This document shows positions 51,690-60,032 of a DNA stretch of 64,000 bases, piece after piece. Source of the DNA: Lachnospiraceae bacterium 3-1 (lineage in GTDB: Bacteria > Bacillota > Clostridia > Lachnospirales > Lachnospiraceae). How positions within the stretch are numbered: the stretch's first letter is position 1; each line of letters begins with the position of its first letter. The notes beneath the pieces were generated by a model. That model was not told where the DNA came from. It saw nothing but the letters and a program-made list of their open reading frames with translations, and did no database searches. The translations under genes and the position numbers were made by a program. Location of the stretch: the NCBI GenBank assembly GCA_000403255.2, contig KE159593.1, positions 5,969 through 69,968 on the forward strand. The letters are read 5' to 3'.

Positions 51690-52457
51690 ATGAAAAAGAT
51701 AGCGATACTACAGTCAAATTACATTCCATGGAAAGGATATTTTGATATTATCAATATGGTGGATGAGTTCGTCTTGTATGATGATATGCAGTTTACGAAG
51801 AATGACTGGAGAAACAGAAATTTAATAAAGACAATACAGGGAGTACAATGGATCAGCATTCCTGTGATTCATACCGGGAAGTTTGGGCAGAAAATTTGCG
51901 AAACGGAAATTCTATCGTCTAAATGGGTAAAAAAGCATTGGAACATGCTACAATGCAATTATGCAAAAGCGCCATGCTTTGAAGAATACAGCGCTAAGAT
52001 TCGTGAACTTTATTTTCAATGTGAAGAAGAGAAATTTTTAAGTAAGATAAATTATATCTTCTTAAAGGGTATTTGCGACTTGTTGGATATTAACACCAAG
52101 ATATCATGGTCTTGGGAATTTGAAATTGGGGAAGGAAAAACAGAAAGACTAGTAAATATTTGTAGACAAGCAGGCGCAAGGGAATATGTGTCAGGGCCAT
52201 CGGCTTTGGACTATATTGACAAGCAAGCGTTTGACGATGCAGGCGTTCTTTTGACCTTTATGGATTATTGTGGATACCCGGAGTATCCGCAGCTGCATGG
52301 GAAGTTTGTCCACGAGGTAACAATTCTTGATATGCTGTTTCATTTAGGGAAGGAAACGAAAAAGTATATGAAAACTTTTAATGATAGGATGAGGATTGAA
52401 GTGAAAGGAGCAAACAATGATGAACAAAATGGAAGAATTGAAAAATGTATCTTGTAA
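51690..52457 (+). CDS. WbqC-family protein
   Basis: A 255-residue soluble protein of the WbqC family. The N-terminus KKIAILQSNYIPWKGYFDII, the YDDMQFTKNDWRNRN segment and the ISGPSALDY-like YVSGPSALDYID motif are diagnostic. The family is found in O-antigen and surface-sugar clusters beside 4-aminosugar genes. Its biochemical role is not established; an aminoacyl or acyl transfer to the 4-amino group has been suggested by context only. Its last 41 bases overlap the next gene if that gene starts at 52417. Confidence 0.87.
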   Translation: MKKIAILQSNYIPWKGYFDIINMVDEFVLYDDMQFTKNDWRNRNLIKTIQGVQWISIPVIHTGKFGQKICETEILSSKWVKKHWNMLQCNYAKAPCFEEYSAKIRELYFQCEEEKFLSKINYIFLKGICDLLDINTKISWSWEFEIGEGKTERLVNICRQAGAREYVSGPSALDYIDKQAFDDAGVLLTFMDYCGYPEYPQLHGKFVHEVTILDMLFHLGKETKKYMKTFNDRMRIEVKGANNDEQNGRIEKCIL

Positions 52458-53181
52458 AGAGACAAAAACTTTAAGGGGGGGGGAAAAAGAAATGGATAAG
52501 CTGCCAGCAGATTCTTTGGAAGCATATGATGAAAAATATGCAAAAGGATATGGATTGCAGTATCCCGATGGACATGTGATCAGATTTTATGAACGTGTTT
52601 TAAAACATGAATTGAAGCTTACAAAAGGAAAAATATTAGATTTTGGATGTGGAAATGGGATACATTCAAAATATTTTATGGATCACGGATTTGAGTGTTA
52701 TGGTGTGGATATTATTCCAGAGGCAATTTGTCAGGGGCAAAAATTTATGGGAGAGCATGCAGTGTTAATAGAGCCAAATCAAAGCCTGAAAAAATTTTTT
52801 CATAAAGATCAGTTTGATATCGTTTTTGCGAACCAGAGTCTTTATTATATGAACAATTCTGATTTAAAAAAATGTGTGGATGAACTTTATGAGTTTGCAA
52901 AACCTGGCGGAATATGCTTTTTTACAATGATGAGCAGATTAAATTGTTATGCGAACCTTATTGAAGAGGAATATGATAATGGGTTAAGTAAAGTAGTGTT
53001 AAAAAATCGACTTAGGGAGACGACATATATTAATTTTGTGAGCAATCCAGAAGAACTGGAGCAGATTTTTAGGCCCTTTGAGACACTTCATATTGGTTGT
53101 TATGATTTATTCAGTTTTTTGTCATCTGAGGATGAAGATGGGTGTTCACATCATTATATTTACATAGGAACAAAAAAGTAG
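52417..53181 (+). CDS. SAM-dependent methyltransferase with G9 tract near its start
   Basis: A 254-residue class I methyltransferase if translated from the ATG at 52417, which has a strong AAAGGAG site. The family-like part begins at a second ATG (52492, MDKLPADSLEAYDEKYAKGY). The SAM motif ILDFGCGNGIHSKYF is near residue 73. A run of nine G at 52475-52483 lies between the two ATGs, in frame as LRGGE. The same tract would act as the ribosome binding site for the second ATG. A change in tract length would frameshift the longer form, and alter but not abolish the shorter one. The substrate is probably a flagellar sugar. Confidence 0.8.
   Translation: MMNKMEELKNVSCKETKTLRGGEKEMDKLPADSLEAYDEKYAKGYGLQYPDGHVIRFYERVLKHELKLTKGKILDFGCGNGIHSKYFMDHGFECYGVDIIPEAICQGQKFMGEHAVLIEPNQSLKKFFHKDQFDIVFANQSLYYMNNSDLKKCVDELYEFAKPGGICFFTMMSRLNCYANLIEEEYDNGLSKVVLKNRLRETTYINFVSNPEELEQIFRPFETLHIGCYDLFSFLSSEDEDGCSHHYIYIGTKK
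52475..52483 (+). repeat. Homopolymeric G9 tract
   Basis: This is the longest G or C run that I found in the window; the next longest are G6. It lies inside the 5' end of the methyltransferase gene, a typical place for slipped-strand phase variation in flagellar sugar loci. Confidence 0.9.
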
Positions 53182-53202
53182 TTTGAATTAAGGAGAAAGA
53201 AC

Positions 53203-55215
53203 ATGAAAGTAGTAATTCTAAATTCCGGCATGGGAAAACGGATGGGTGATTTGGTTTCAGACCATCCAAAGTGTATGACAGTACTGAATAATGAAGAAAC
53301 CATTCTAAGCCGTCAGTTAAAACAGATTACTGAGGCTGGTATTACGGAAGTAGTGATTACTACGGGATATTTTGACAGTGTATTGGTCAATTATTGTGAA
53401 AATCTTGATTTGCCATTGCATATTACTTATGTAAAGAACCCTGTTTATCAGGAAACAAATTATATTTATTCTATTTATTGTGCAAGGGAATACTTAGATG
53501 ATGATATACTTCTCATGCATGGGGATATCGTGTTTGAAAATGACGTATTTGATTTATTACTGAAAAAAAATGAAAGTTGTATGATAGTGAGCTCTTCTGT
53601 CGAATTGCCACAGAAAGATTTTAAAGTAGTCATAGAGAATGGGCGCATTCAGAAAATAGGAACAGAATTGTTCAATGGTTCACTTGCGGCGCAGCCTTTG
53701 TATAAATTGCTCTATCAGGATTGGAAAATATGGTTGGAACGGATCGTAGAGTTCTGTGAAAGGGGCGATGCGGAATGTTATGCAGAAAATGCCTTTAATG
53801 AGGTTGCTGATAACTGCTGTATTACACCTTTAGATATCAAGTATATGTTATGCAGCGAAATTGATACTAAGGAGGATTGGCTAATTGTACAAGACTGTCT
53901 AAAGAAAATTGAAAGGCGTATCGTATACATGTGCTTTTCTACTGACATCATTCATAGCGGACATATTGCGCTGATTAAGAAAGCGAAACGCCTTGGGAGG
54001 CTGATGGTTGGCGTAATGTCAGATGAGGCGGTTGCTAGCTATCGAAGATTGCCGCTGATGCCGTTTTCAGAGCGAAAAGCTATGTTTGAAAATATTGTGG
54101 GTGTGTACAAAGTAGTGGAACAGAAATCCATCAGCTACAAAGAGAATTTAAGGAAATATCAACCAGATTATGTGGTACATGGAGATGACTGGGTTTCCGG
54201 CTTCCAAAAACCAATCCGTGATGAGGTGGTATCTATACTGGCGGAATATGGTGGCAAGCTAGTGGAATTTCCCTATGCGGAGGAAAAGAAATACCGAGTG
54301 TTAGAGAAACGTGTGGGAGCAAACCTTTCACTTCCAGATATTCGGCGTTCCCGCCTGAAAAATGCAATGGAAATGAAGGGAATGGTTACCGCCATCGAAG
54401 CGCATAGTGGACTGACAGGATTAATTGCGGAGAACACTGTAGTATATCAGGAAGGAAAGGGATATCAGTTTGATGCCATGTGGGTCAGTTCTCTTTGCGA
54501 CTCCACAGCGAAAGGCAAGCCAGACATAGAAGTGGTGGATATGACTTCACGTTTCCGTACTATTGATGATATCATGGAGGTAACGACAAAGCCGATTATT
54601 TTTGATGGGGATACAGGAGGGCAGACAGAGCATTTTGTCTATACGGTTAAAACCTTGGAACGTATGGGAGTGTCCATGGTTATTATAGAAGATAAAACTG
54701 GGTTGAAAAAGAATTCTTTGTTTGGAACAGAAGTGGAACAAGTGCAAGAATCCATAGATAAATTCTGCGAAAAGATTAAAAGCGGAAAAAAAGCACAGAA
54801 AACAAATGATTTTATGATCTGTGCCCGTATTGAAAGCTTGATTTTGAACCAGGGAATGGAGGATGCCCTGGAACGGGCATTTGCATATACAAAGGCAGGG
54901 GCGGATGCCATTATGATTCACAGCAGGAAAAAGGAGCCGGAGGAAATTTTTGAATTTGTAAAAGCATTCCGCCAGAGGGATACCGGAACGCCTATTGTGG
55001 TCGTGCCTACTGCTTTTCACAGTGTGAGAGAAGAAGAGTTTAAGGAAATAGGGGTTAATGTGGTGATATATGCAAATCATCTCACCAGAGCAGGGTTTCC
55101 GGCCATGCAGACTGCAGCAAGAATGATACTTCAGAATCACAGGGCCAAAGAATGTGATGATATCTGTATGCCATTCCAGGAAATTATTTCATTAATCCCT
55201 GAAAATGATGATTGA
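53203..55215 (+). CDS. Nucleotidyltransferase / cytidylyltransferase / PEP phosphomutase fusion
   Basis: A 670-residue three-domain protein. Residues 1-230 form a LicC-like nucleotidyltransferase (ILNSGMGKRMGDLV, HPKCM, MHGDIVF). Residues 238-370 form a TagD-like cytidylyltransferase with HSGH (HxGH). Residues 380-670 are a PEP mutase: AHSGLTGLI, FDGDTGG and the family signature EDK-x5-NS at 496-505. PEP mutase makes phosphonopyruvate, the entry step to phosphonates, and PntC-type cytidylyltransferases activate phosphonoalkyl groups as CMP derivatives. The fusion therefore joins the first and last steps of making an activated phosphonate headgroup. The two genes after it supply the middle steps. 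Whether the first domain activates the phosphonate or a sugar is unclear. Confidence 0.9.
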   Translation: MKVVILNSGMGKRMGDLVSDHPKCMTVLNNEETILSRQLKQITEAGITEVVITTGYFDSVLVNYCENLDLPLHITYVKNPVYQETNYIYSIYCAREYLDDDILLMHGDIVFENDVFDLLLKKNESCMIVSSSVELPQKDFKVVIENGRIQKIGTELFNGSLAAQPLYKLLYQDWKIWLERIVEFCERGDAECYAENAFNEVADNCCITPLDIKYMLCSEIDTKEDWLIVQDCLKKIERRIVYMCFSTDIIHSGHIALIKKAKRLGRLMVGVMSDEAVASYRRLPLMPFSERKAMFENIVGVYKVVEQKSISYKENLRKYQPDYVVHGDDWVSGFQKPIRDEVVSILAEYGGKLVEFPYAEEKKYRVLEKRVGANLSLPDIRRSRLKNAMEMKGMVTAIEAHSGLTGLIAENTVVYQEGKGYQFDAMWVSSLCDSTAKGKPDIEVVDMTSRFRTIDDIMEVTTKPIIFDGDTGGQTEHFVYTVKTLERMGVSMVIIEDKTGLKKNSLFGTEVEQVQESIDKFCEKIKSGKKAQKTNDFMICARIESLILNQGMEDALERAFAYTKAGADAIMIHSRKKEPEEIFEFVKAFRQRDTGTPIVVVPTAFHSVREEEFKEIGVNVVIYANHLTRAGFPAMQTAARMILQNHRAKECDDICMPFQEIISLIPENDD

Positions 55216-55230
55216 AAGTGGGAAAAGGAT

Positions 55231-56364
55231 ATGACAAGACAGCGTATATTGCCAGTAGACGGCAGTTATCGTGAAGTGGATGATTATTTGACAGAGCATG
55301 GAGTACAAAAAATTTTATTGGTATGCGGAAAATCTATTGAGCAGTTGAAAATTGGGGAATATTTTCAAGCGCTTCATCAAAGGAAAAATATTGAGGTAAT
55401 AAAATTCCAGGATTTTCAGCCAAACCCGCGATATGAATCAGTAGAGGCAGGGGTAAGGCTGTTCCAGGGAAAGAAATGTGATATGATAGTGGCAGTAGGC
55501 GGAGGGAGTGCTATAGATGTGGCAAAATGTATAAAATTGTTTTGCTGCATGGAGCCAAAAGAAAGTTTTTTAAGGCGACAGATAGAGCCGAATGATGTTA
55601 AATTGTTTGTGGTTCCTACAACGGCAGGGACAGGAAGTGAAGCAACACGGTATGCGGTGATTTATGATAAAGGCCAGAAGCAGTCTGTACAACATGACAG
55701 TTGCATACCGTCTGCTGTGCTGCTGGATGGGACTGTGTTGCGGACCTTACCCCTTTACCAGAAAAAAGCGACCATGCTGGATGCTCTCTGTCATGGAATA
55801 GAGTCTTTTTGGTCCGTAAATGCAACGGATGACAGCCGGAAGTTATCTGGAGAAGCAATATCCCTGATTATGGAATACAAAGAAGAATACTTGGCGAATC
55901 ATGACAGGGGAAATGATAGGATGCTCAAAGCGGCAAATATTGCAGGCAAAGCTATTAATATTACGCAGACCACAGCAGGACATGCCATGTGTTATAAACT
56001 GACTACTTTATATGGGATACCCCATGGACATGGAGCTGCACTGTGCGTAGACAGGCTTTTGCCGTATTTGTATTCCCATACGGACAAATGCAGGGATCCA
56101 AGGGGAAAGAGCAGTTTGGAAACCACTTTGATAGAATTGGCAAAGGCCATGGGATGTGCAGATGTTGAGGAAGCGATAGAACAGTACCATCATGTGCTGA
56201 TGGGTCTGGATTTGCCAAAGATACGGTTAAACTCGCCAAAAGACTTGGAAATATTGGTAGGGTCTGTAAACCCGGAACGTCTGAAGAATACGCCGGTTGA
56301 GATTGGTGAAGAAGAAATGAGAGATTTGTACAGTGAAATATTCCATGGTCAGCAGGAGGGATAG
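55231..56364 (+). CDS. Iron-containing alcohol dehydrogenase, probable phosphonoacetaldehyde reductase
   Basis: A 377-residue group III alcohol dehydrogenase. The cofactor loop VAVGGGSAIDVAK is near residue 90, PTTAGTGSEATRYAV near 130, and the iron ligands in DALCHGIESF and GIPHGHGAAL. Set between PEP mutase and phosphonopyruvate decarboxylase, it most likely reduces phosphonoacetaldehyde to 2-hydroxyethylphosphonate. No phosphonate transaminase is present. The next gene begins two bases after its stop. Confidence 0.88.
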   Translation: MTRQRILPVDGSYREVDDYLTEHGVQKILLVCGKSIEQLKIGEYFQALHQRKNIEVIKFQDFQPNPRYESVEAGVRLFQGKKCDMIVAVGGGSAIDVAKCIKLFCCMEPKESFLRRQIEPNDVKLFVVPTTAGTGSEATRYAVIYDKGQKQSVQHDSCIPSAVLLDGTVLRTLPLYQKKATMLDALCHGIESFWSVNATDDSRKLSGEAISLIMEYKEEYLANHDRGNDRMLKAANIAGKAINITQTTAGHAMCYKLTTLYGIPHGHGAALCVDRLLPYLYSHTDKCRDPRGKSSLETTLIELAKAMGCADVEEAIEQYHHVLMGLDLPKIRLNSPKDLEILVGSVNPERLKNTPVEIGEEEMRDLYSEIFHGQQEG

Positions 56365-56365
56365 G

Positions 56366-57490
56366 ATGAATGCAGAAAAATTTTTTGATACGCTTGGAGC
56401 AGATTTTTATACCGGGGTTCCGGATTCTCAACTAAAGCCGCTGTGCAATTATCTGATAGATCAATACGGCCGGGATCCTATGCACCATATCATAGCTGCC
56501 AATGAGGGAAATTGTACGGCATTGGCGGCAGGATACCATCTGGCAACGGGAAAAGTTCCGGTTGTCTATATGCAGAATTCCGGGGAAGGGAATGTGATTA
56601 ATCCGGTGGCTTCCCTGTTAAATGATAAGATATATGGGATACCAGTTATTTTTGTAATCGGCTGGCGCGGGGAGCCGGGAGTGAAAGACGAGCCCCAGCA
56701 TATTTACCAAGGGGAAATTACATTACAGCTTCTAAAAGATATGGAGGTGGAAAGTTTTGTTGTGGATCAAACTACTACGGATTGGGAACTGCAGCAGAGC
56801 ATGGATGGATTTCGGGCCAATCTTAAAAAGGGCAGACAGGTAGCATTTGTAATCAAAAAGGGGGCGCTGGTCTATGATGGTAAAACTGCATATGCAAATA
56901 CAAACAGAATCTTGCGGGAAGAGGCGATTCGCCGTATTGTAAAAGCGGCAGGGGAGGATATCATTATTTCTACTACGGGAAAAGCCAGCAGGGAATTGTT
57001 TGAGATCAGGGAAGAAAACGGGCAGAGCCATAAACAAGACTTTTTGACGGTAGGTTCCATGGGGCATAGTTCTTCCATTGCCTTGAGCGTGGCATTGCAA
57101 CGACCAGAACGAAGAGTATGGTGTATCGACGGGGACGGAGCAGCCTTGATGCATATGGGGGCTATGGCCTTGATTGGAGCCAATGCACCTTGCAATATGG
57201 TGCATATTCTGTTGAATAATGAAGCCCATGAAACAGTAGGAGGAATGCCTACGGTTGCAGATACCTTAGATTTTACCAAGATTGCAGAAGCTTGTAGGTA
57301 TCCATATGCGGTAAGTGTAAAAGATTTTGACATGTTAGAGCAAGAATTGGAAAAGGTAAAAGACAGAAAACAACTTAGCTTTGTTGAGATAAAATGTTCT
57401 CTTGGTTCCCGTGCAAATCTTGGAAGGCCAACAACCAGTCCAATAGAGAATAAAGAAAAATTTATGGCATATGTCAAAGAACAGAAATAA
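56366..57490 (+). CDS. aepY: Phosphonopyruvate decarboxylase
   Basis: A 374-residue thiamine-diphosphate enzyme that pulls phosphonate synthesis forward by decarboxylating phosphonopyruvate to phosphonoacetaldehyde. The activating Glu is in IIAANEGNCTALAAGY. GWRGEPGVKDEPQH is typical of the family, and the diphosphate/Mg motif GDGAALMHMGAM...LLNNEAHETVGG is intact. The length equals that of known single-chain enzymes. The ATG at 56366 follows AGGAGGG; longer frames begin inside the previous gene. It completes a three-gene phosphonate unit. Confidence 0.93.
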   Translation: MNAEKFFDTLGADFYTGVPDSQLKPLCNYLIDQYGRDPMHHIIAANEGNCTALAAGYHLATGKVPVVYMQNSGEGNVINPVASLLNDKIYGIPVIFVIGWRGEPGVKDEPQHIYQGEITLQLLKDMEVESFVVDQTTTDWELQQSMDGFRANLKKGRQVAFVIKKGALVYDGKTAYANTNRILREEAIRRIVKAAGEDIIISTTGKASRELFEIREENGQSHKQDFLTVGSMGHSSSIALSVALQRPERRVWCIDGDGAALMHMGAMALIGANAPCNMVHILLNNEAHETVGGMPTVADTLDFTKIAEACRYPYAVSVKDFDMLEQELEKVKDRKQLSFVEIKCSLGSRANLGRPTTSPIENKEKFMAYVKEQK

Positions 57491-57503
57491 AAAATAAGAG
57501 AAT

Positions 57504-57547
57504 CGGCCGGGCAGGAATTCTTTGTAAAGAGAATATCCGCCCGGCCG
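57504..57547. terminator. GC-rich hairpin after the phosphonate genes
   Basis: CGGCCGGGC (57504-57512) pairs perfectly with GCCCGGCCG (57539-57547), and much of the inner sequence (GGAATTCTTT/AGAGAATATCC) also pairs. There is no T-run, so termination is likely but not certain. It ends the long plus-strand run that began at 31693. Confidence 0.6.
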
Positions 57548-57583
57548 GAGAAAGTTCTGATTGGAACAGATTCGGAAGGTTTG

Positions 57584-57610
57584 TAAAGAGTTTCAAAAAG
57601 AAGCCGATAT
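57584..57610 (+). promoter_or_regulatory. Predicted SigD promoter of the CBS-nucleotidyltransferase/legB operon
   Basis: TAAA (57584-57587), a 15-base spacer and GCCGATAT (57603-57610) match the flagellar sigma consensus as well as the flagellin promoter does. The start codon at 57673 lies about 55 bases after the expected transcript start. Confidence 0.8.
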
Positions 57611-57672
57611 ACCTATGTAGGCTAAAATACAGTTATCAAGGATGATAACGCATGAAACAGGAGGTTCCCAGA

Positions 57673-58749
57673 ATGAAACGTGAAGAGCTGGGCAGGTTTC
57701 TCATCACACAGAAGGCTGTTGTTGTGGAAGCTATGCAGAAAATTGATTTGAATGCAAAAGGAATTTTATTTGTCATAGATGAAAATGAAAGATTAGAAGG
57801 CGTGGTAACAGACGGAGATATCCGCAGATGGCTGATTAAGACGGGAGATTTACAAGGCAAGGTAGGAAATATCATGAATAAGAATCCTCAAGTTATTGTC
57901 TGCAAAGAACGTAAAAAGGCAAGACAATATATGGAAAAATATTGTATCACAGCATTGCCGGTAGTCACTGGGGAAAATCGTATCAAGGATATCGTTTTTA
58001 GGGAAGAAGACCGTTTAGAAGAAGATAAAGAAGAAAAAAATGCCTTACAGAATGTTCCGGTTGTGATTATGGCAGGGGGCAAAGGAACACGTTTGTATCC
58101 TTACACGAAGATTCTTCCAAAGCCCCTGATTCCAATCGGGGATATTCCCATTATGGAGCGGATTATCAATGGGTTCCGAAAGTTTGGGGTAAAGGATTTT
58201 CATGCTACGGTAAATTATAGAAAGAGTATGATCAAATCATATTTTTCTGACAACATCACAGATTATCATCTGAATTATGTGGAGGAAGATAAGCCTTTGG
58301 GAACAGCGGGGAGTCTCACCCTTTTGACCGAAGAGTTACATGTGCCATTTATTGTAACAAACTGTGATATTTTAATTCATGCAAATTATGGAGATATCTA
58401 TCGCTACCATTTGCAAACGAAAAATGAACTGACCATTGTAACTGCATTGAAAAATATTGTTGTGCCTTATGGAGTCATTCATTCCAGTGAAAACGGAAGA
58501 ATTCATTCCATGGAGGAGAAGCCCAAACTTTCCTACTTTGTCAATACTGGAATGTATATCTTAAGTCCAGAGCTTTTACAGGAGATTCCTGGAAATACTT
58601 TTTTCCACATGACGGATTTGGCAGATAAGCTTTTACAGGAAGGCCGGAAGGTGGGCATGTACCCAATCAGTGAAGATTCTTTCCTGGATATGGGAGAATT
58701 TGAAGAAATGCATCGTATGGAGGAGAAACTAAATCTGAAAGCGGAGTAG
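57673..58749 (+). CDS. CBS-domain nucleotidyltransferase (PtmE-like)
   Basis: A 358-residue protein. Two CBS domains at residues 1-120 (KGILFVIDENERLEGVVTDGDIRRWL) are followed by a nucleotidyltransferase domain (VVIMAGGKGTRLYPYTKILPKPLIPIGDIPI from about residue 126, and TNCDILIHANYGDIYRYH). The same architecture occurs in PtmE, the glucosamine-1-phosphate guanylyltransferase that begins the legionaminic acid pathway. The ATG at 57673 has AGGAGG eight bases upstream; the ATG at 57652 does not. It stands before legB behind a SigD promoter, supporting that role. Confidence 0.88.
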   Translation: MKREELGRFLITQKAVVVEAMQKIDLNAKGILFVIDENERLEGVVTDGDIRRWLIKTGDLQGKVGNIMNKNPQVIVCKERKKARQYMEKYCITALPVVTGENRIKDIVFREEDRLEEDKEEKNALQNVPVVIMAGGKGTRLYPYTKILPKPLIPIGDIPIMERIINGFRKFGVKDFHATVNYRKSMIKSYFSDNITDYHLNYVEEDKPLGTAGSLTLLTEELHVPFIVTNCDILIHANYGDIYRYHLQTKNELTIVTALKNIVVPYGVIHSSENGRIHSMEEKPKLSYFVNTGMYILSPELLQEIPGNTFFHMTDLADKLLQEGRKVGMYPISEDSFLDMGEFEEMHRMEEKLNLKAE

Positions 58750-58853
58750 ATTAAGTGTAAAAGAAGAGTATTCTTGAAAACATAAATGCAGAAATAATGC
58801 CTGTATTTGCCATTCTTAAATATGGGAAATAACCAAGAGGAAGGAAAAAAGAT

Positions 58854-59834
58854 ATGAAAAAAGTATTAGTAACCGGAGCAGACGGTTTTATTGGCAGTCA
58901 TTTAACAGAAAGTTTGTTGGAAAAAGGCTATGAGGTAAAAGCTTTTGCTTATTATAATTCTTTTAATACCTGGGGATGGCTGGATACCCTTCCCGCTGAG
59001 AAATTAAAAGAAATTGAAGTGTTTACTGGAGATATTCGTGATCCAAATGGTGTACGGGAAGCCATGAAGGGAGTGGATGCAGTCTTTCATCTTGCAGCAT
59101 TGATTGCAATTCCATTCAGCTATCATTCGCCGGATTCTTATATTGATACCAATATCAAAGGAACCTTAAATGTGTTACAGGCGGGCCGCCAGTTGGAGAC
59201 ACAGAGGGTGTTGGTAACCTCCACTTCTGAGGTATATGGTACAGCCCAGTATGTGCCCATCGATGAAAAGCATCCTTACCAAGGGCAATCTCCTTATTCT
59301 GCCACCAAAATAGGAGCAGATAGGCTGGCAGAAAGTTTTTATCGTAGTTTTAATATGCCGATTTCCATTGTGCGTCCTTTTAATACCTTTGGACCAAGGC
59401 AGTCGGCGAGAGCGGTAATTCCCACGATTATTTCTCAGCTTTTGGCAGGAAAAGAGGAAATCAAATTAGGGTCCTTGACACCTACCAGAGATTTTAACTA
59501 TGTGAAGGACACAGCGGCAGGATTTATTGCAATTGCAGAATCTGATAAAACCATTGGAGAAGAAATTAATATCGCTACTCAGCAGGAAATTTCCATTGGG
59601 CAGCTGGCCAGGGAAATTATTACGCAGATTAATCCTAAGGCAAAGATTGTCTGTGATGAACAGCGGCTGCGCCCGGAAAAGAGTGAGGTAAACCGCCTTT
59701 TGGGAGCCAATGAGAAAATAAAAGCGCTGACAGAATGGAAGCAAAAGTATACCTTTGAGGAGGGAATTGCAGAGACGATTGCATGGATGCGTGATAATAT
59801 GGGCGCATATAAAGCAGATATTTATAATGTATAA
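58854..59834 (+). CDS. legB: NAD-dependent 4,6-dehydratase LegB
   Basis: A 326-residue extended SDR. GADGFIGSHLTESLLEKGY at residues 7-25 holds the NAD site. AYYNSFNTWGWLD, HLAALIAIPFSYHSPDSY, TSTSEVYGTA and the active-site SPYSATKIGADRLAESF are characteristic of LegB. It dehydrates the GDP (or UDP)-N-acetylglucosamine-type precursor to the 4-keto-6-deoxy sugar on the way to legionaminic acid. The pathway continues with an aminotransferase (LegC), which has no obvious dedicated gene here, then NeuC, NeuB and NeuA found upstream. Confidence 0.92.
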   Translation: MKKVLVTGADGFIGSHLTESLLEKGYEVKAFAYYNSFNTWGWLDTLPAEKLKEIEVFTGDIRDPNGVREAMKGVDAVFHLAALIAIPFSYHSPDSYIDTNIKGTLNVLQAGRQLETQRVLVTSTSEVYGTAQYVPIDEKHPYQGQSPYSATKIGADRLAESFYRSFNMPISIVRPFNTFGPRQSARAVIPTIISQLLAGKEEIKLGSLTPTRDFNYVKDTAAGFIAIAESDKTIGEEINIATQQEISIGQLAREIITQINPKAKIVCDEQRLRPEKSEVNRLLGANEKIKALTEWKQKYTFEEGIAETIAWMRDNMGAYKADIYNV

Positions 59835-59844
59835 TGAATCAGAA

Positions 59845-59872
59845 CCCCCTGGCAGCTTTTGCTGACAGGGGG
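59845..59872 (+). terminator. Hairpin terminator after legB
   Basis: CCCCCTGGCAGC (59845-59856) pairs with GCTGACAGGGGG (59861-59872), with one mismatch and a TTTT loop. AT-rich but not T-only sequence follows. Confidence 0.65.
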
Positions 59873-59919
59873 CAATTATACTTTATTTGGAGTTTCGCAA
59901 GTACCTATTCCAGTTTGTA

Positions 59920-59948
59920 TTGTTTTTTTTTCAAAAGTTCGATATACT
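59920..59948 (+). promoter_or_regulatory. Predicted promoter with a T9 spacer tract
   Basis: TTGTTT (59920-59925), a 17-base spacer and TATACT (59943-59948) precede the last three glycosyltransferase genes by about 85 bases. A run of nine T (59923-59931) lies across the -35 box and spacer. Confidence 0.45.
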
Positions 59949-60032
59949 GAATCCAAGGTATGTGTAAAATATATTATAAAATTAAGGAGAAATTCTGACA
60001 AGAGCAGTATAGAAGGAAAAGGACGGTAGCTT

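Noticed and set aside
54547-55140. Open frame of 197 codons opposite the PEP mutase domain
   Set aside because: It is antisense to a conserved coding region and has no start signals or recognisable protein.
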